Shown in pieces: positions 1 to 5,778 of a stretch of DNA of 8,560 nt. Position 1 is the stretch's first letter. Every line of letters begins with the position of its first letter. The DNA is taken from assembly GCA_964645985.1 (NCBI GenBank), contig CAZYCC010000069.1:1-8560 (forward strand), written 5' to 3'. The notes beneath the pieces are model-generated. The model saw only the letters and a list, made by a program, of their open reading frames with translations, was not told the origin of the DNA and did no database searches. Source of the DNA: CAZYCC01 sp964645985 (GTDB lineage Bacteria > Bacillota > Clostridia > Oscillospirales > CAG-272). The translations under genes and the position numbers were made by a program.

Positions 1-254
1 TCACGCAGGTCCCCGCGAAGGATCCCACCTGCGAGGAGCCCGGCAACAAAGAGTACTGGAACTGCCCGGTTTGCGGGAAACTGTTTCTTGACACAGATGC
101 GACGTGGGAGACCACATTTGAGGAAGTCATCATCCCCGAGACAGACCTCGAACCGAGCGATGTCGACGGCACGCCGGGCGTGTCCTCGGGCGACCGCACC
201 GCCCTCGCGCGCTCGCCGGGTGGAGGGATTCACGTTCAATTGAACATGATCTGA
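1..254 (+). CDS. C-terminal fragment of a surface/extracellular repeat protein (5' end outside window)
   Basis: The reading frame starting at base 3 is open from the window edge to a TGA at 252-254, giving the last 83 residues of a protein. It contains one clear copy of a motif seen in many clostridial secreted or cell-surface proteins: T-C-x3-G-N-K-x-Y-W-x-C-x2-C-G-K-x-F-x-D, with cysteines at fragment residues 10, 21 and 24. An acidic stretch and then a Gly/Ser/Arg tail follow. No LPXTG motif, membrane anchor or choline- or SLH-type module is visible in the piece, so any attachment signal would lie upstream or be absent. A strong terminator begins 20 bases after the stop, so this is the end of its transcript. 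The function of the full protein cannot be judged; extracellular location is inferred from the motif's usual setting. Confidence 0.6.
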   Translation, partial: TQVPAKDPTCEEPGNKEYWNCPVCGKLFLDTDATWETTFEEVIIPETDLEPSDVDGTPGVSSGDRTALARSPGGGIHVQLNMI

Positions 255-273
255 AAATCGGCACATATGTATG

Positions 274-301
274 AAAAACCACCCCGTATGGGGTGGTTTT
301 T
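274..301. terminator. Perfect bidirectional intrinsic terminator
   Basis: A 12-bp perfect inverted repeat with a 4-base loop (GTAT): the arms are AAAAACCACCCC and GGGGTGGTTTTT. The GC core followed by T5 works in either direction, because the left arm gives T5 on the opposite strand. It sits 20 bases after the + strand stop at 254 and 178 bases after the dnaJ stop on the - strand, so it probably ends both convergent transcripts. Bases 302-479, which would be the dnaJ 3' UTR, are comparatively AT-rich and contain no gene that I can recognise. Confidence 0.93.
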
Positions 302-479
302 GCTAGAAGTATTATCAGAAAACAAGTATTACTATTTGAAAGGGAGACCTGTCTCGCAAAAAGACTCCCGGGTTCTACAGACTCAACTCACCGCAGTGCC
401 GAAAAGAACAATGCGCGGCAATGCAGCAAAAACCTCTCTCAAAATATATCCTCAAATAATTTCAAAACTCCCCTCTTTC

Positions 480-1610
480 TTACTTAAAGAATCGCTTAAA
501 CCTCGCCTTTCCCGCGAGGTTTTTCTCGCCGAAGGTCTCGCCGAGGCGCCGCAGGAGATCCTTTTGCTCGGTGGTAAGGTTGCGCGGGGTCTCGACCGTG
601 ACGCGGAAGTTGAGGTTGCCCTGCCCTCGCCCGCTGCGATTGCGCACGCCCTTGCCGCGCAGGGTGAAGGTCGCGCCGGTCTGCGTGCCCTCCGGCAGAT
701 GAAATTTTTCGCTCGCCGGGCTGCCGTCGGGCGTGAGCAGAGGCACGTCGATGTCCGCGCCAAGGCTCGCCTCGGTGATAGACACCGGCAGGTCGCAGTA
801 AAGATCGTCTCCCTCGCGGCGGAAAAATTTGTGCGGCAGCACCGTGACGTGCACGCGCAGCGCACCCGCGTCGCCTCCGTTCTGCCCCTCGCCGCCCATC
901 CCGCGCAGCTGTAGCTGTCCGCCGTCCGGCATCCCGGCGGGGATGTCAATCTCGGTGGTCTTGCGCACGCGCAGATAGCCGCCTCCGCCGCAGTTCGGGC
1001 ATGGGTTGCGGATGATTTTGCCGCTGCCGCGGCAGGCGGAACAGGGCTGGGTCGACTGCATCACGCCGAGGACGGTGTTGCGTGTGGTCGTGACGTGGCC
1101 GCTGCCGTGGCAGGTCGGACAGGTTTCGGGCGAGGATCCCGGCGCGGCACCGGTTCCATTACATTTTCCGCAATGTTCTATGCGATTATAGTTCACATTT
1201 TTCTTGCAGCCAAACGCCGCTTCCTCGAAGGAAATATTCAGCCGCACGTCGATGTCATCGCCCGGGATCGGGCCGTTTTGGCGAGTGCCGCGCCCGCCGA
1301 ACCCGAACATCGAGCCGAAAATGTCGGCGAAATCCTCAAAGCCAGAGAATCCGGAGAACCCACTCGCGCCCGCGCCGCTGTTCTCAAAGGCGGCGTGCCC
1401 CATGCGATCGTAGGCGGCGCGCTTGTCGGGGTCGGAGAGAACCGCGTACGCCTCGTTGACCTCCTTGAACTTCGCCTCGGCTTCCTTATCCCCCGGATTC
1501 ATATCGGGATGGTATTTTTTCGCGAGCGTACGGTATGCCCGCTTGATTTCCTCCTCACCGGCGCCCTTTTGTAGCCCGAGAACCTCGTAATAATCGCGTT
1601 TTTCCGCCAA
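480..1610 (-). CDS. dnaJ: Chaperone protein DnaJ (Hsp40)
   Basis: Cytosolic co-chaperone that delivers unfolded proteins to DnaK and stimulates its ATPase. The domain order is that of a type I DnaJ. A J-domain (about residues 5-70) carries the HPD triad at 34-36. A Gly/Phe-rich linker (about 77-110) follows. A zinc domain has four CxxCxGxG motifs at about 147-154, 164-171, 190-197 and 204-211. The C-terminal substrate-binding and dimerisation region ends in RFFK. At 376 residues the length is normal. The frame can also open at a GTG (1619), but the TTG at 1608-1610 is preferred: it lies 5 bases after GAGGTGA and gives the familiar start M-A-E-K-R-D-Y-Y-E-V-L-G. hrcA, grpE and dnaK do not precede it; upstream is 1.1 kb without genes and then nifU. 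I found no CIRCE operator (TTAGCACTC-N9-GAGTGCTAA) in the upstream 150 bases. Confidence 0.97.
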   Translation of the reverse strand: MAEKRDYYEVLGLQKGAGEEEIKRAYRTLAKKYHPDMNPGDKEAEAKFKEVNEAYAVLSDPDKRAAYDRMGHAAFENSGAGASGFSGFSGFEDFADIFGSMFGFGGRGTRQNGPIPGDDIDVRLNISFEEAAFGCKKNVNYNRIEHCGKCNGTGAAPGSSPETCPTCHGSGHVTTTRNTVLGVMQSTQPCSACRGSGKIIRNPCPNCGGGGYLRVRKTTEIDIPAGMPDGGQLQLRGMGGEGQNGGDAGALRVHVTVLPHKFFRREGDDLYCDLPVSITEASLGADIDVPLLTPDGSPASEKFHLPEGTQTGATFTLRGKGVRNRSGRGQGNLNFRVTVETPRNLTTEQKDLLRRLGETFGEKNLAGKARFKRFFK

Positions 1611-1615
1611 GAAAC

Positions 1616-1622
1616 TCACCTC
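1616..1622 (-). promoter_or_regulatory. Shine-Dalgarno site that decides the dnaJ start
   Basis: The - strand reads GAGGTGA here, 5 bases before TTG (1608-1610). The GTG at 1617-1619 lies inside this site and therefore cannot use it, which favours the TTG start. No convincing -35/-10 pair was found farther upstream. Confidence 0.7.
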
Positions 1623-1983
1623 GAAGAGAAAGAAAGTGAACTTGTGTTAAATTTGCGGCGAATATTTTGTAAATATATGCGTCACGAGTCCGTGCGCATA
1701 TCATAGAGCAATCGCGCCCTCTTGCGCGTGGCGCTCTTAATTCAAAGAATCGTCAATATTTCCGCGAGATTTGCCCGCACCCCGCGCGCTCTATTTCGAA
1801 AAGAGGACGCCACTGCGCCGTGAAACCATCGGCGAACCGTGCGATCACCGCGCGCGAAGCGCGCAAGGGCGCGGCAGGATCGTGCATTCGCGCGGGCGTG
1901 CTCTTTCCTCCATGCGCGAGAGGGCTTGTGCGTCATCTCGTGAAAGCGCAGGAGCGGCGTCGGGCGAGGCGCCTCCTCCCGGG

Positions 1984-2000
1984 AAATCGCAACGCGATTT
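1984..2000. repeat. Short perfect hairpin in spacer
   Basis: AAATCGC and GCGATTT are perfect 7-bp arms around a 3-base loop (AAC), followed on the + strand by TAATAAA. It is not a convincing terminator, because there is no annotated gene to its left on the + strand and the stem is AT-rich at its base. Confidence 0.5.
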
Positions 2001-2077
2001 TAATAAACCGCGCCGCGCCGCGCATACACCAATGAACCGCGCGATCGAGCGCGCTATGAGGGGATGCCGCGCGATCG

Positions 2078-2114
2078 TCCCGCGAAAACGCGGGATTGCC
2101 GCCGCACTGCGGCG
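2078..2114. repeat. Two adjacent perfect hairpins in spacer
   Basis: TCCCGCG-AAAA-CGCGGGA (2078-2095) is a 7-bp stem with an AAAA loop. Five bases later CGCCGC-ACT-GCGGCG (2100-2114) gives a 6-bp stem. No T-run follows on either strand, so these are not intrinsic terminators. The word TCCCGCGAAAA recurs at 6254-6264, with near copies at 3432 and 4887. Confidence 0.5.
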
Positions 2115-2564
2115 ATCCTTTCCCGTCCGACGCGGGCGCTGCGCGAACCGAAGCGCGCGGGGAAGCGGCATCTCCGCCTCTACTCCCGCGCCGCAGGAGA
2201 GTCGCCGCGGGAAACTCGTTTCGCGGGCTCGCACATCGGCGATCTGCCGGCAGTATGCCGTCGAGCCGCCACATTTTTGGGAAAATCGCAGCACGCGGCT
2301 CTTGCGGAGAGAAGCGGGCGAGGATTTGCGCCGCGCCCTCGAATCGGGAGCGCCGCGGGGGACTTGCCGCGCACCGCCACAAACGCCGCTCGGCCGCGAT
2401 CGCGTAGAGGCTCGGCATGCGCGAGTTGCCGCCCCAATCTGCTTTTGCGGGATCGCGAAAATGTCCGCGCTCCGCACGGTTTCCTGGGATCGGAGCACCT
2501 CGCCCCACGGCCTCTCGGCGTGAGTATGTTCCCTTATTTTCGCGAATGCGGAGAGCGGGCTGTT

Positions 2565-2583
2565 CGAATGCCGCAGGCATTCG
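2565..2583. repeat. 8-bp perfect hairpin in spacer
   Basis: CGAATGCC-GCA-GGCATTCG forms a perfect 8-bp stem with a 3-base loop. On the - strand it lies about 170 bases after the nifU stop but is not followed by T's there. On the + strand a short GCATTTTG follows. Its role is unknown. Confidence 0.5.
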
Positions 2584-2752
2584 GCATTTTGAAAGCCTTC
2601 CCGGCGAAGTCGCGCACTCGCGCAAGCGCACGATGGACGCGGGCTCGCTTGCTTTCTCTTCGCCAAGCGGCATTGCCTCGCAAATCGCGCCACGCGGCGG
2701 GCGAGAATTTCCCCGTGACGATATGCTCGCCTCTAAAACCGTTTTCCGCGCG

Positions 2753-3208
2753 CTACTCCGCCTTGGGACAGGTTTCGCACTGCGCGCAGTCGTCACAGGA
2801 GGCCGGGCGGCACTGTTCGAGCAGCTCGCCCTCGATGTGGTTCTTTTGACAGTAATCGTACAGCGCCGCCTTGATTGCCTCCTCGGCGAGCACAGAGCAG
2901 TGCATCTTGATCGGCGGCAGCCCGTCGAGCGCCTCCGCAACCGCCTTGTTGGTCAGCTTCATCACCTCGGAGAGCGGCTGCCCTTTGATCAGCTCAGTCG
3001 CCATCGAGGAGGAGGCGATCGCCGACGCGCACCCGAAGGTCTTGAATTTCGCGTCGACCACGCGGTCGTCCTCGATTTTGAGGTACATCCGCATGATGTC
3101 GCCGCAAACGGCGTTGCCCACCTCGCCGACCCCGTCGGCATCGGGAATCTCCCCGACGTTGCGCGGGTTCGTGAAGTGATCCATCACCTTTTCACTATAG
3201 AGAGCCAT
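2753..3208 (-). CDS. nifU: Fe-S cluster assembly scaffold, NifU/IscU type
   Basis: Cytosolic scaffold on which an Fe-S cluster is built from sulfur delivered by the NifS/IscS desulfurase and then passed to apoproteins. The 151-residue product has the IscU-type N-terminal domain: M-D-H-F-x-N-P-R-N-V-G near residues 9-19, cluster-ligand cysteines C35 (in CGD, with D37), C60 (in FGCASAIASSS) and C104 (KMHC), and an LPPIK motif at 97-101. After the core comes a cysteine-rich tail with C120, C133, C138, C141, C144 and C147, which is not part of the minimal IscU fold. The ATG at 3206-3208 is preceded by GAGGG with a 5-base spacer. The frame stays open upstream as far as the assembly gap, but that stretch has no start codon with a good site and is not protein-like. 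nifS lies upstream on the same strand, so co-expression is likely. Confidence 0.95.
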   Translation of the reverse strand: MALYSEKVMDHFTNPRNVGEIPDADGVGEVGNAVCGDIMRMYLKIEDDRVVDAKFKTFGCASAIASSSMATELIKGQPLSEVMKLTNKAVAEALDGLPPIKMHCSVLAEEAIKAALYDYCQKNHIEGELLEQCRPASCDDCAQCETCPKAE

Positions 3209-3272
3209 AAAATCCCTCAAAACTGAGAAACCCGAAATATTCGAGAAAATAAACAAATTGTAACTTTTTATC

Positions 3273-3305
3273 GAAGGCGGAATCTCGCCAAGAAACCCCG
3301 CCTTC
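3273..3305 (-). promoter_or_regulatory. Leader hairpin upstream of nifU
   Basis: Perfect 8-bp arms GAAGGCGG and CCGCCTTC (- strand) surround a 17-base loop. The left arm begins within the stop codon of the 10-codon ORF at 3304-3336. The sequence after it on the - strand is AT-rich (3215-3270), with scattered T's but no immediate T-run. It could be an attenuator-like element, an RNA-stability hairpin, or chance. A weak promoter-like pair, GTTACA and AATATT with a 17-base spacer, lies in the AT-rich stretch just before nifU. Confidence 0.4.
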
Positions 3306-3336
3306 AAAGCAAGCTGCGCAAAATTGAAGATCCCAT
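3304..3336 (-). CDS. Possible 10-codon leader ORF before nifU
   Basis: An ATG at 3334-3336 follows a full AGGAGG (3343-3348) with a 6-base spacer, one of the best ribosome binding sites in the window. It opens a frame of ten codons, MGSSILRSLL, ending in TGA. An 8-bp hairpin starts at that stop and nifU begins about 100 bases later, an arrangement that resembles a leader peptide. The peptide has no cysteine; it has three serines and three leucines. Alternatives are the displaced start of another gene caused by a misassembly at the nearby gap, or a decayed gene start. I cannot say whether it is translated. Confidence 0.3.
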   Translation of the reverse strand: MGSSILRSLL

Positions 3337-3352
3337 ACTTGACCTCCTTTCT

Positions 3353-3380
3353 TTGGTGCTTGGTTGCTGGTTCTTGGTTC
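3353..3380. repeat. Imperfect 7-bp tandem repeat (4 units) next to the gap
   Basis: Four consecutive heptamers on the + strand: TTGGTGC, TTGGTTG, CTGGTTC, TTGGTTC (consensus TTGGTTC). The array starts 5 bases from the AGGAGG at 3343-3348 and ends 11 bases before the N-run, so further units may be hidden in the gap. Confidence 0.65.
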
Positions 3381-3391
3381 GTTTCTGATTG

Positions 3392-3401
3392 NNNNNNNNN
3401 N
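3392..3401. other. Assembly gap (10 N)
   Basis: Ten N's mark a scaffold join of unknown true length between nifS and nifU. The order and spacing of the two genes across it depend on the assembly being right. Confidence 0.98.
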
Positions 3402-3623
3402 CGGAAGGGAGCGCCGTGCGCGGGCAAACTCTCCCGCGATAGGAGCGCCGGAATTTCTTATGCCGCCCTCGCCTATCTCGCCGCCCGCGCGGGAAAAGAA
3501 TGGGGAATGTTTGCCCCGCCCTCTCGCCGCGAGGAGAACATCGCCTGTCCCTCACGGGGAGGGCGCTGCACGCCTTTGTGAAGGTGTCCCGGAGATACAA
3601 CCTCCGCGAGGATGCCGCGCGAC
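3402..3623. other. Spacer between nifS and the gap with short GC hairpins
   Basis: About 220 bases with no credible gene. It contains CCCTC-ACGGG-GAGGG (3549-3563) and segments resembling the palindromic block inside nifS: CTCCCGCGATAGG (3431-3443) against CTCCCGCGAAAGG (4886-4898), and CTCGCCGCGAGGAGA (3523-3537) against CTCGCCGGGGAGAT (4872-4885). These look like fragments of a small dispersed repeat family. Confidence 0.45.
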
Positions 3624-4967
3624 CTACGCCCCCTCGCCGAGCGGGGAGAGCTCGCGCAGGCGCGCGACAACGCGGGGAAGCGCGTCGAGGATAACGTCAA
3701 CGTCCTCGTCGGTGTTCTCGTGCGAGAGCGTCAAGCGCAGCGACCCGTGCGCCTGCTCGTGCGGCAGACCGATCGCCAGCAGAACGTGCGACGGCTCGAG
3801 AGATTTGGACGAGCACGCCGAGCCTGTTGACGCGCAGATCCCCGCGCGGTCAAGCAACAGCAGCATACTCTCCCCCTCGATATACTCAAAGGACATATTG
3901 AGGTTGCCCGGCAGTCGGTGCGTTTGCGACCCGTTGACGCGGCAGTGCGAAATGCGCGCGAGGATACCGTCGCGCAGGCGATCGCGCAGGCGCGCGACCC
4001 GCTGCATATCCGGCAGCCGATCCACCGCGATCTCCAAAGCCTTCGCGAGGCCCACCGCGAACGCGACGTTCTCCGTACCGCCGCGCCGCCCGCGCTCCTG
4101 CCCTCCCCCGTCAAGGAAGGTGCGGCAGCGCGTCCCGGTGCGAATGTAAAGCGCACCAATGCCCTTCGGCGCGTGGATTTTGTGCCCCGAGAGCGCGAGC
4201 ATATCGACGCCGAGGTCATCGACATTGACCGGGATCGACCCGACCGCCTGCACGGCATCGGTGAGGAAAGGAACTCCGTGCGCGTGCGCGACATCGGCAA
4301 GCGCGCGAATCGGCTCTATCGTGCCGATTTCATTGTTCGCGGTCATCACCTCGACCGCGACGGTGTCTGGGCGGATCGCCGCAGCAAGATCTTCCGGGGA
4401 GACGAGGCCCTCGCCGTCGACCGGCAGATAAGTGACCTCGAACCCTTGCCGCGCAAGCGATTCCGCCGCTCCGAGCACCGCGTGGTGCTCGATTTTCGTC
4501 GTAATGATATGCCGCCCGCGCCGCTCTCCCGCCATCGCCGCGCCTTTGAGCGCCCAGTTGTCCGACTCGCTGCCGCAGGATGTGAAGAAGATTTCGCTCG
4601 GCTTCGCGCCGAGCAGTTCCGCCACCTTCTCGCGCGCCGCTGTCAAGGCGGCAAGCGCCTCCTGCCCCTTTTCGTACAGGCTCGACGGGTTCCCGTAGAC
4701 CTCGCCGAAGAAGGGCATCATCGCGTCGCGCACGGCGGGCAGCACCGGTGTCGTCGCCGCGTTGTCGGCATAGACGAAGCGCCGCCCGCGCGCCGGCTCG
4801 CCCGTTCTCGAGGATGGGGCGGGGGAGGTTACCCCCTCATTGGGGGAAGAGCCCTCCGGGGGCGCGGCGCTCTCGCCGGGGAGATCTCCCGCGAAAGGCG
4901 AGGGTGCAATGCTCTCCGCGAGGTCGCCCAACCCCGCGCTGCTAGACAAGCGAAAATCTGTGTTCAT
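3624..4967 (-). CDS. nifS: Cysteine desulfurase, NifS/IscS type, with N-terminal extension
   Basis: PLP enzyme (class V aminotransferase fold) that converts L-cysteine to L-alanine and holds the released sulfur as a persulfide for Fe-S assembly on NifU. The core starts near residue 63 with RFVYADNAATTP. Visible elements are E160-H161 in the KIEHHAV segment, NNEIGT (211-216), D237, the PLP lysine K263 in SGHKIHAPKG, the RGGTEN segment (295-300) and the sulfur-carrying C385 in STGSACSSKS. The family usually begins within a few residues of that core, so residues 1-62 are an extension rich in Ser, Pro, Gly, Ala and Glu; about residues 22-46 are encoded by palindromic DNA. The ATG at 4965-4967 has AGGAGGTG six bases upstream, and no other start codon with a site is seen before the core. 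The C-terminus ends shortly after LRELSPL. At 447 residues it is longer than the usual 380-400. Confidence 0.95.
   Translation of the reverse strand: MNTDFRLSSSAGLGDLAESIAPSPFAGDLPGESAAPPEGSSPNEGVTSPAPSSRTGEPARGRRFVYADNAATTPVLPAVRDAMMPFFGEVYGNPSSLYEKGQEALAALTAAREKVAELLGAKPSEIFFTSCGSESDNWALKGAAMAGERRGRHIITTKIEHHAVLGAAESLARQGFEVTYLPVDGEGLVSPEDLAAAIRPDTVAVEVMTANNEIGTIEPIRALADVAHAHGVPFLTDAVQAVGSIPVNVDDLGVDMLALSGHKIHAPKGIGALYIRTGTRCRTFLDGGGQERGRRGGTENVAFAVGLAKALEIAVDRLPDMQRVARLRDRLRDGILARISHCRVNGSQTHRLPGNLNMSFEYIEGESMLLLLDRAGICASTGSACSSKSLEPSHVLLAIGLPHEQAHGSLRLTLSHENTDEDVDVILDALPRVVARLRELSPLGEGA
4832..4902. repeat. Palindromic block inside the 5' part of nifS
   Basis: Nested and adjacent dyads: CCCCC-TCATT-GGGGG (4832-4846), GCCC-TCCGG-GGGC (4851-4863), the 12-base perfect palindrome GGGAGATCTCCC (4879-4890), and arms CTCGCC (4872-4877) and GGCGAG (4897-4902) that enclose the palindrome. 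The block stays in frame and encodes about residues 22-46 of the NifS extension. It resembles a small REP- or MITE-like repeat; similar words occur in the spacer after nifS. Insertion is inferred from the structure and from the missing counterpart in the protein family. Confidence 0.5.
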
Positions 4968-5006
4968 TCTCAACACCTCCTGCCCGCAAACTACCACGTT
5001 GCCGCG

Positions 5007-5031
5007 AAAAAATCGGTGACAAAGTCACGAT
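5007..5031 (-). terminator. Hairpin with T6: terminator or attenuator before nifS
   Basis: On the - strand, GTGAC-TTT-GTCAC forms a 5-bp stem. It is extended by ATC/GAT after a one-base bulge and runs into six T's. It lies about 40 bases before the nifS start. It could end rnhA read-through, about 245 bases after the rnhA stop. If the promoter-like box at 5060-5068 is real, it could instead be an attenuator within the nifS leader. The stem is short, so efficiency is uncertain. Confidence 0.45.
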
Positions 5032-5046
5032 ACAGGCAGAGCGAAG

Positions 5047-5074
5047 GAAATTACGACAAATATAGTAGGATTTC
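5047..5074 (-). promoter_or_regulatory. Possible nifS promoter/operator dyad
   Basis: An AT-rich island with TACTATATT (- strand, complement of 5060-5068) as a candidate -10 region. It is flanked by an imperfect inverted repeat: GAAAT and ATTTC at the outer ends, TAC and GTA inside. No good -35 is found at the usual distance. Iron-sulfur operons in Bacillota are often controlled by an Rrf2/IscR repressor, so a dyad over the -10 would be sensible, but no regulator gene is present and I cannot assign the site. Confidence 0.3.
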
Positions 5075-5275
5075 TCGGAAAGAAAGGTGCGCTCGCCGTG
5101 AGAACCCGCGCGTGAAAGAGCGCCACGCAAGGAGGTACCCTGCCGCCGGGATTTTCCGCGACGCAATGGCGAGGCCACACGGGAAACATCGCTGCGGCCC
5201 CGGCGATGAGAGGAATAAGGCCCGCCTTGCGCGGGGCGAGGACACTGCTGCTTGCGATGTGGGGCGAGCGCCGCG

Positions 5276-5719
5276 TTAGGCCTTCGCGAATTTTGCCGCT
5301 TCGCTTGTCGCAAGGGCGTCGCAGCGCTCGTTGTAGGGGTGTCCGGCGTGACCCTTGACCCAGACGAGCTCGACCTCGTGCTGCTCGAGCAGCTCGAGCA
5401 GCCGCTCCCAAAGATCCGGGTTGAGGGCGGGCTTCCCGTCTGCGCGCCGCCACCCGCGCGCGCGCCAGCTCTTTGCCCAGCCGAGACTCACCGCCTGAAT
5501 AAGATACATTGAGTCGGAGGTCAGCGTCACGCGGCAGGGGTATTTGAGCGCGGCGAGCCCCTTTATCGCGGCGGTCAGCTCCATGCGGTTGTTCGTCGTC
5601 GACGCTTCCCCTCCAGAGAGAGTCTTCTCGGCGCCGTCGCAAACGAGGATCGCCGCCCATCCGCCCGGCCCCGGGTTGCCGCGACAGGAGCCGTCGGTGT
5701 ACAGCCGCACCTCACGCAT
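5276..5719 (-). CDS. rnhA: Ribonuclease HI
   Basis: Endonuclease that cuts the RNA strand of RNA-DNA hybrids, removing R-loops and helping clear RNA primers. The 147-residue product has the bacterial RNase HI layout. All catalytic and metal-binding residues are visible: D9 in LYTDGS, E47 in NRMELTA, D69 in TSDS, H124 in VKGHAGH and D134 in ERCDALA. The N-terminal SCRGNPGPGGWA loop and the Trp/Arg-rich basic handle (about 81-98) are present, as in the E. coli-type enzyme. The ATG at 5717-5719 is preceded by GAGGT with a 5-base spacer and lies about 30 bases from a near-consensus promoter, so it heads its own transcript. The frame remains open far upstream but only as GC-rich spacer. The same-strand neighbour nifS begins about 310 bases downstream. 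Confidence 0.97.
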   Translation of the reverse strand: MREVRLYTDGSCRGNPGPGGWAAILVCDGAEKTLSGGEASTTNNRMELTAAIKGLAALKYPCRVTLTSDSMYLIQAVSLGWAKSWRARGWRRADGKPALNPDLWERLLELLEQHEVELVWVKGHAGHPYNERCDALATSEAAKFAKA

Positions 5720-5749
5720 CGTAGACCTCGCAAAAATCTTCAATATTAT

Positions 5750-5778
5750 AGTATACCCCCGCACGCGCCGTTTGTCAA
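5750..5778 (-). promoter_or_regulatory. Sigma-A-type promoter of rnhA
   Basis: TTGACA (complement of 5773-5778), a 17-base spacer, then TATACT (complement of 5750-5755). Transcription should start near 5743, leaving a leader of about 24 bases with the GAGGT site. The -35 is one arm of an inverted repeat shared with the divergent promoter. Confidence 0.88.

Larger units (their letters stand above)
1623..2752. other. Gene-free, GC-rich interval with many short hairpins
   Basis: About 1.1 kb between the end of nifU and the start of dnaJ. Long open frames exist on both strands and overlap in several frames, but their translations are Arg/Ala/Pro/Ser-rich, match no family I know, and lack Shine-Dalgarno sites. 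I read them as a by-product of few stop codons in very GC-rich DNA. What is visible is a series of short perfect inverted repeats with 3-4 base loops at 1850-1864, 1984-2000, 2078-2095, 2100-2114, 2248-2260 and 2565-2583. Bases 1640-1760 are richer in A/T and probably contain the dnaJ promoter, but I cannot place it. No terminator with a T-run was found after nifU. The interval could be decayed coding DNA, a repeat-rich spacer, or hold an unrecognised RNA. Confidence 0.6.
4968..5275. other. Spacer between rnhA and nifS
   Basis: About 308 bases between the rnhA stop and the nifS start, both on the - strand. The nifS half is AT-richer and holds the ribosome binding site (complement of 4974-4981), a hairpin with a T-run (5007-5031) and a dyad with a TACTATATT box (5047-5074). 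The rnhA half (5075-5275) is GC-rich, with only a weak 5-bp hairpin and no gene that I recognise. Confidence 0.6.

Noticed and set aside
330..420. tRNA-like T-arm string GGTTCTACAGAC near 371
   Set aside because: The flanking bases do not pair as a T-stem and no acceptor or anticodon stem can be formed.
1095..1574. Frames on the + strand opposite dnaJ
   Set aside because: Antisense shadows of dnaJ, without start signals or recognisable domains.
1741..2750. HIP1-like GCGATCGC repeats
   Set aside because: GCGATC strings occur across coding and non-coding DNA alike and are rarely the full octamer; this fits base composition rather than a defined repeat.
1771..2849. Long overlapping open frames on both strands between dnaJ and nifU
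   Set aside because: They overlap each other in opposite directions, are Arg/Ala/Pro-rich, lack ribosome binding sites and show no domain that I know; they are explained by few stop codons in GC-rich DNA.
2745..3427. Extended NifU starting upstream, reaching the N-run
   Set aside because: The upstream residues are unlike NifU and lack a start with a ribosome binding site, whereas the ATG at 3208 has GAGGG and begins exactly at the conserved domain.
3918..5279. 453-codon frame on the + strand opposite nifS
   Set aside because: It is the antisense shadow of a well-supported gene; its sequence is Arg-rich with no family resemblance.
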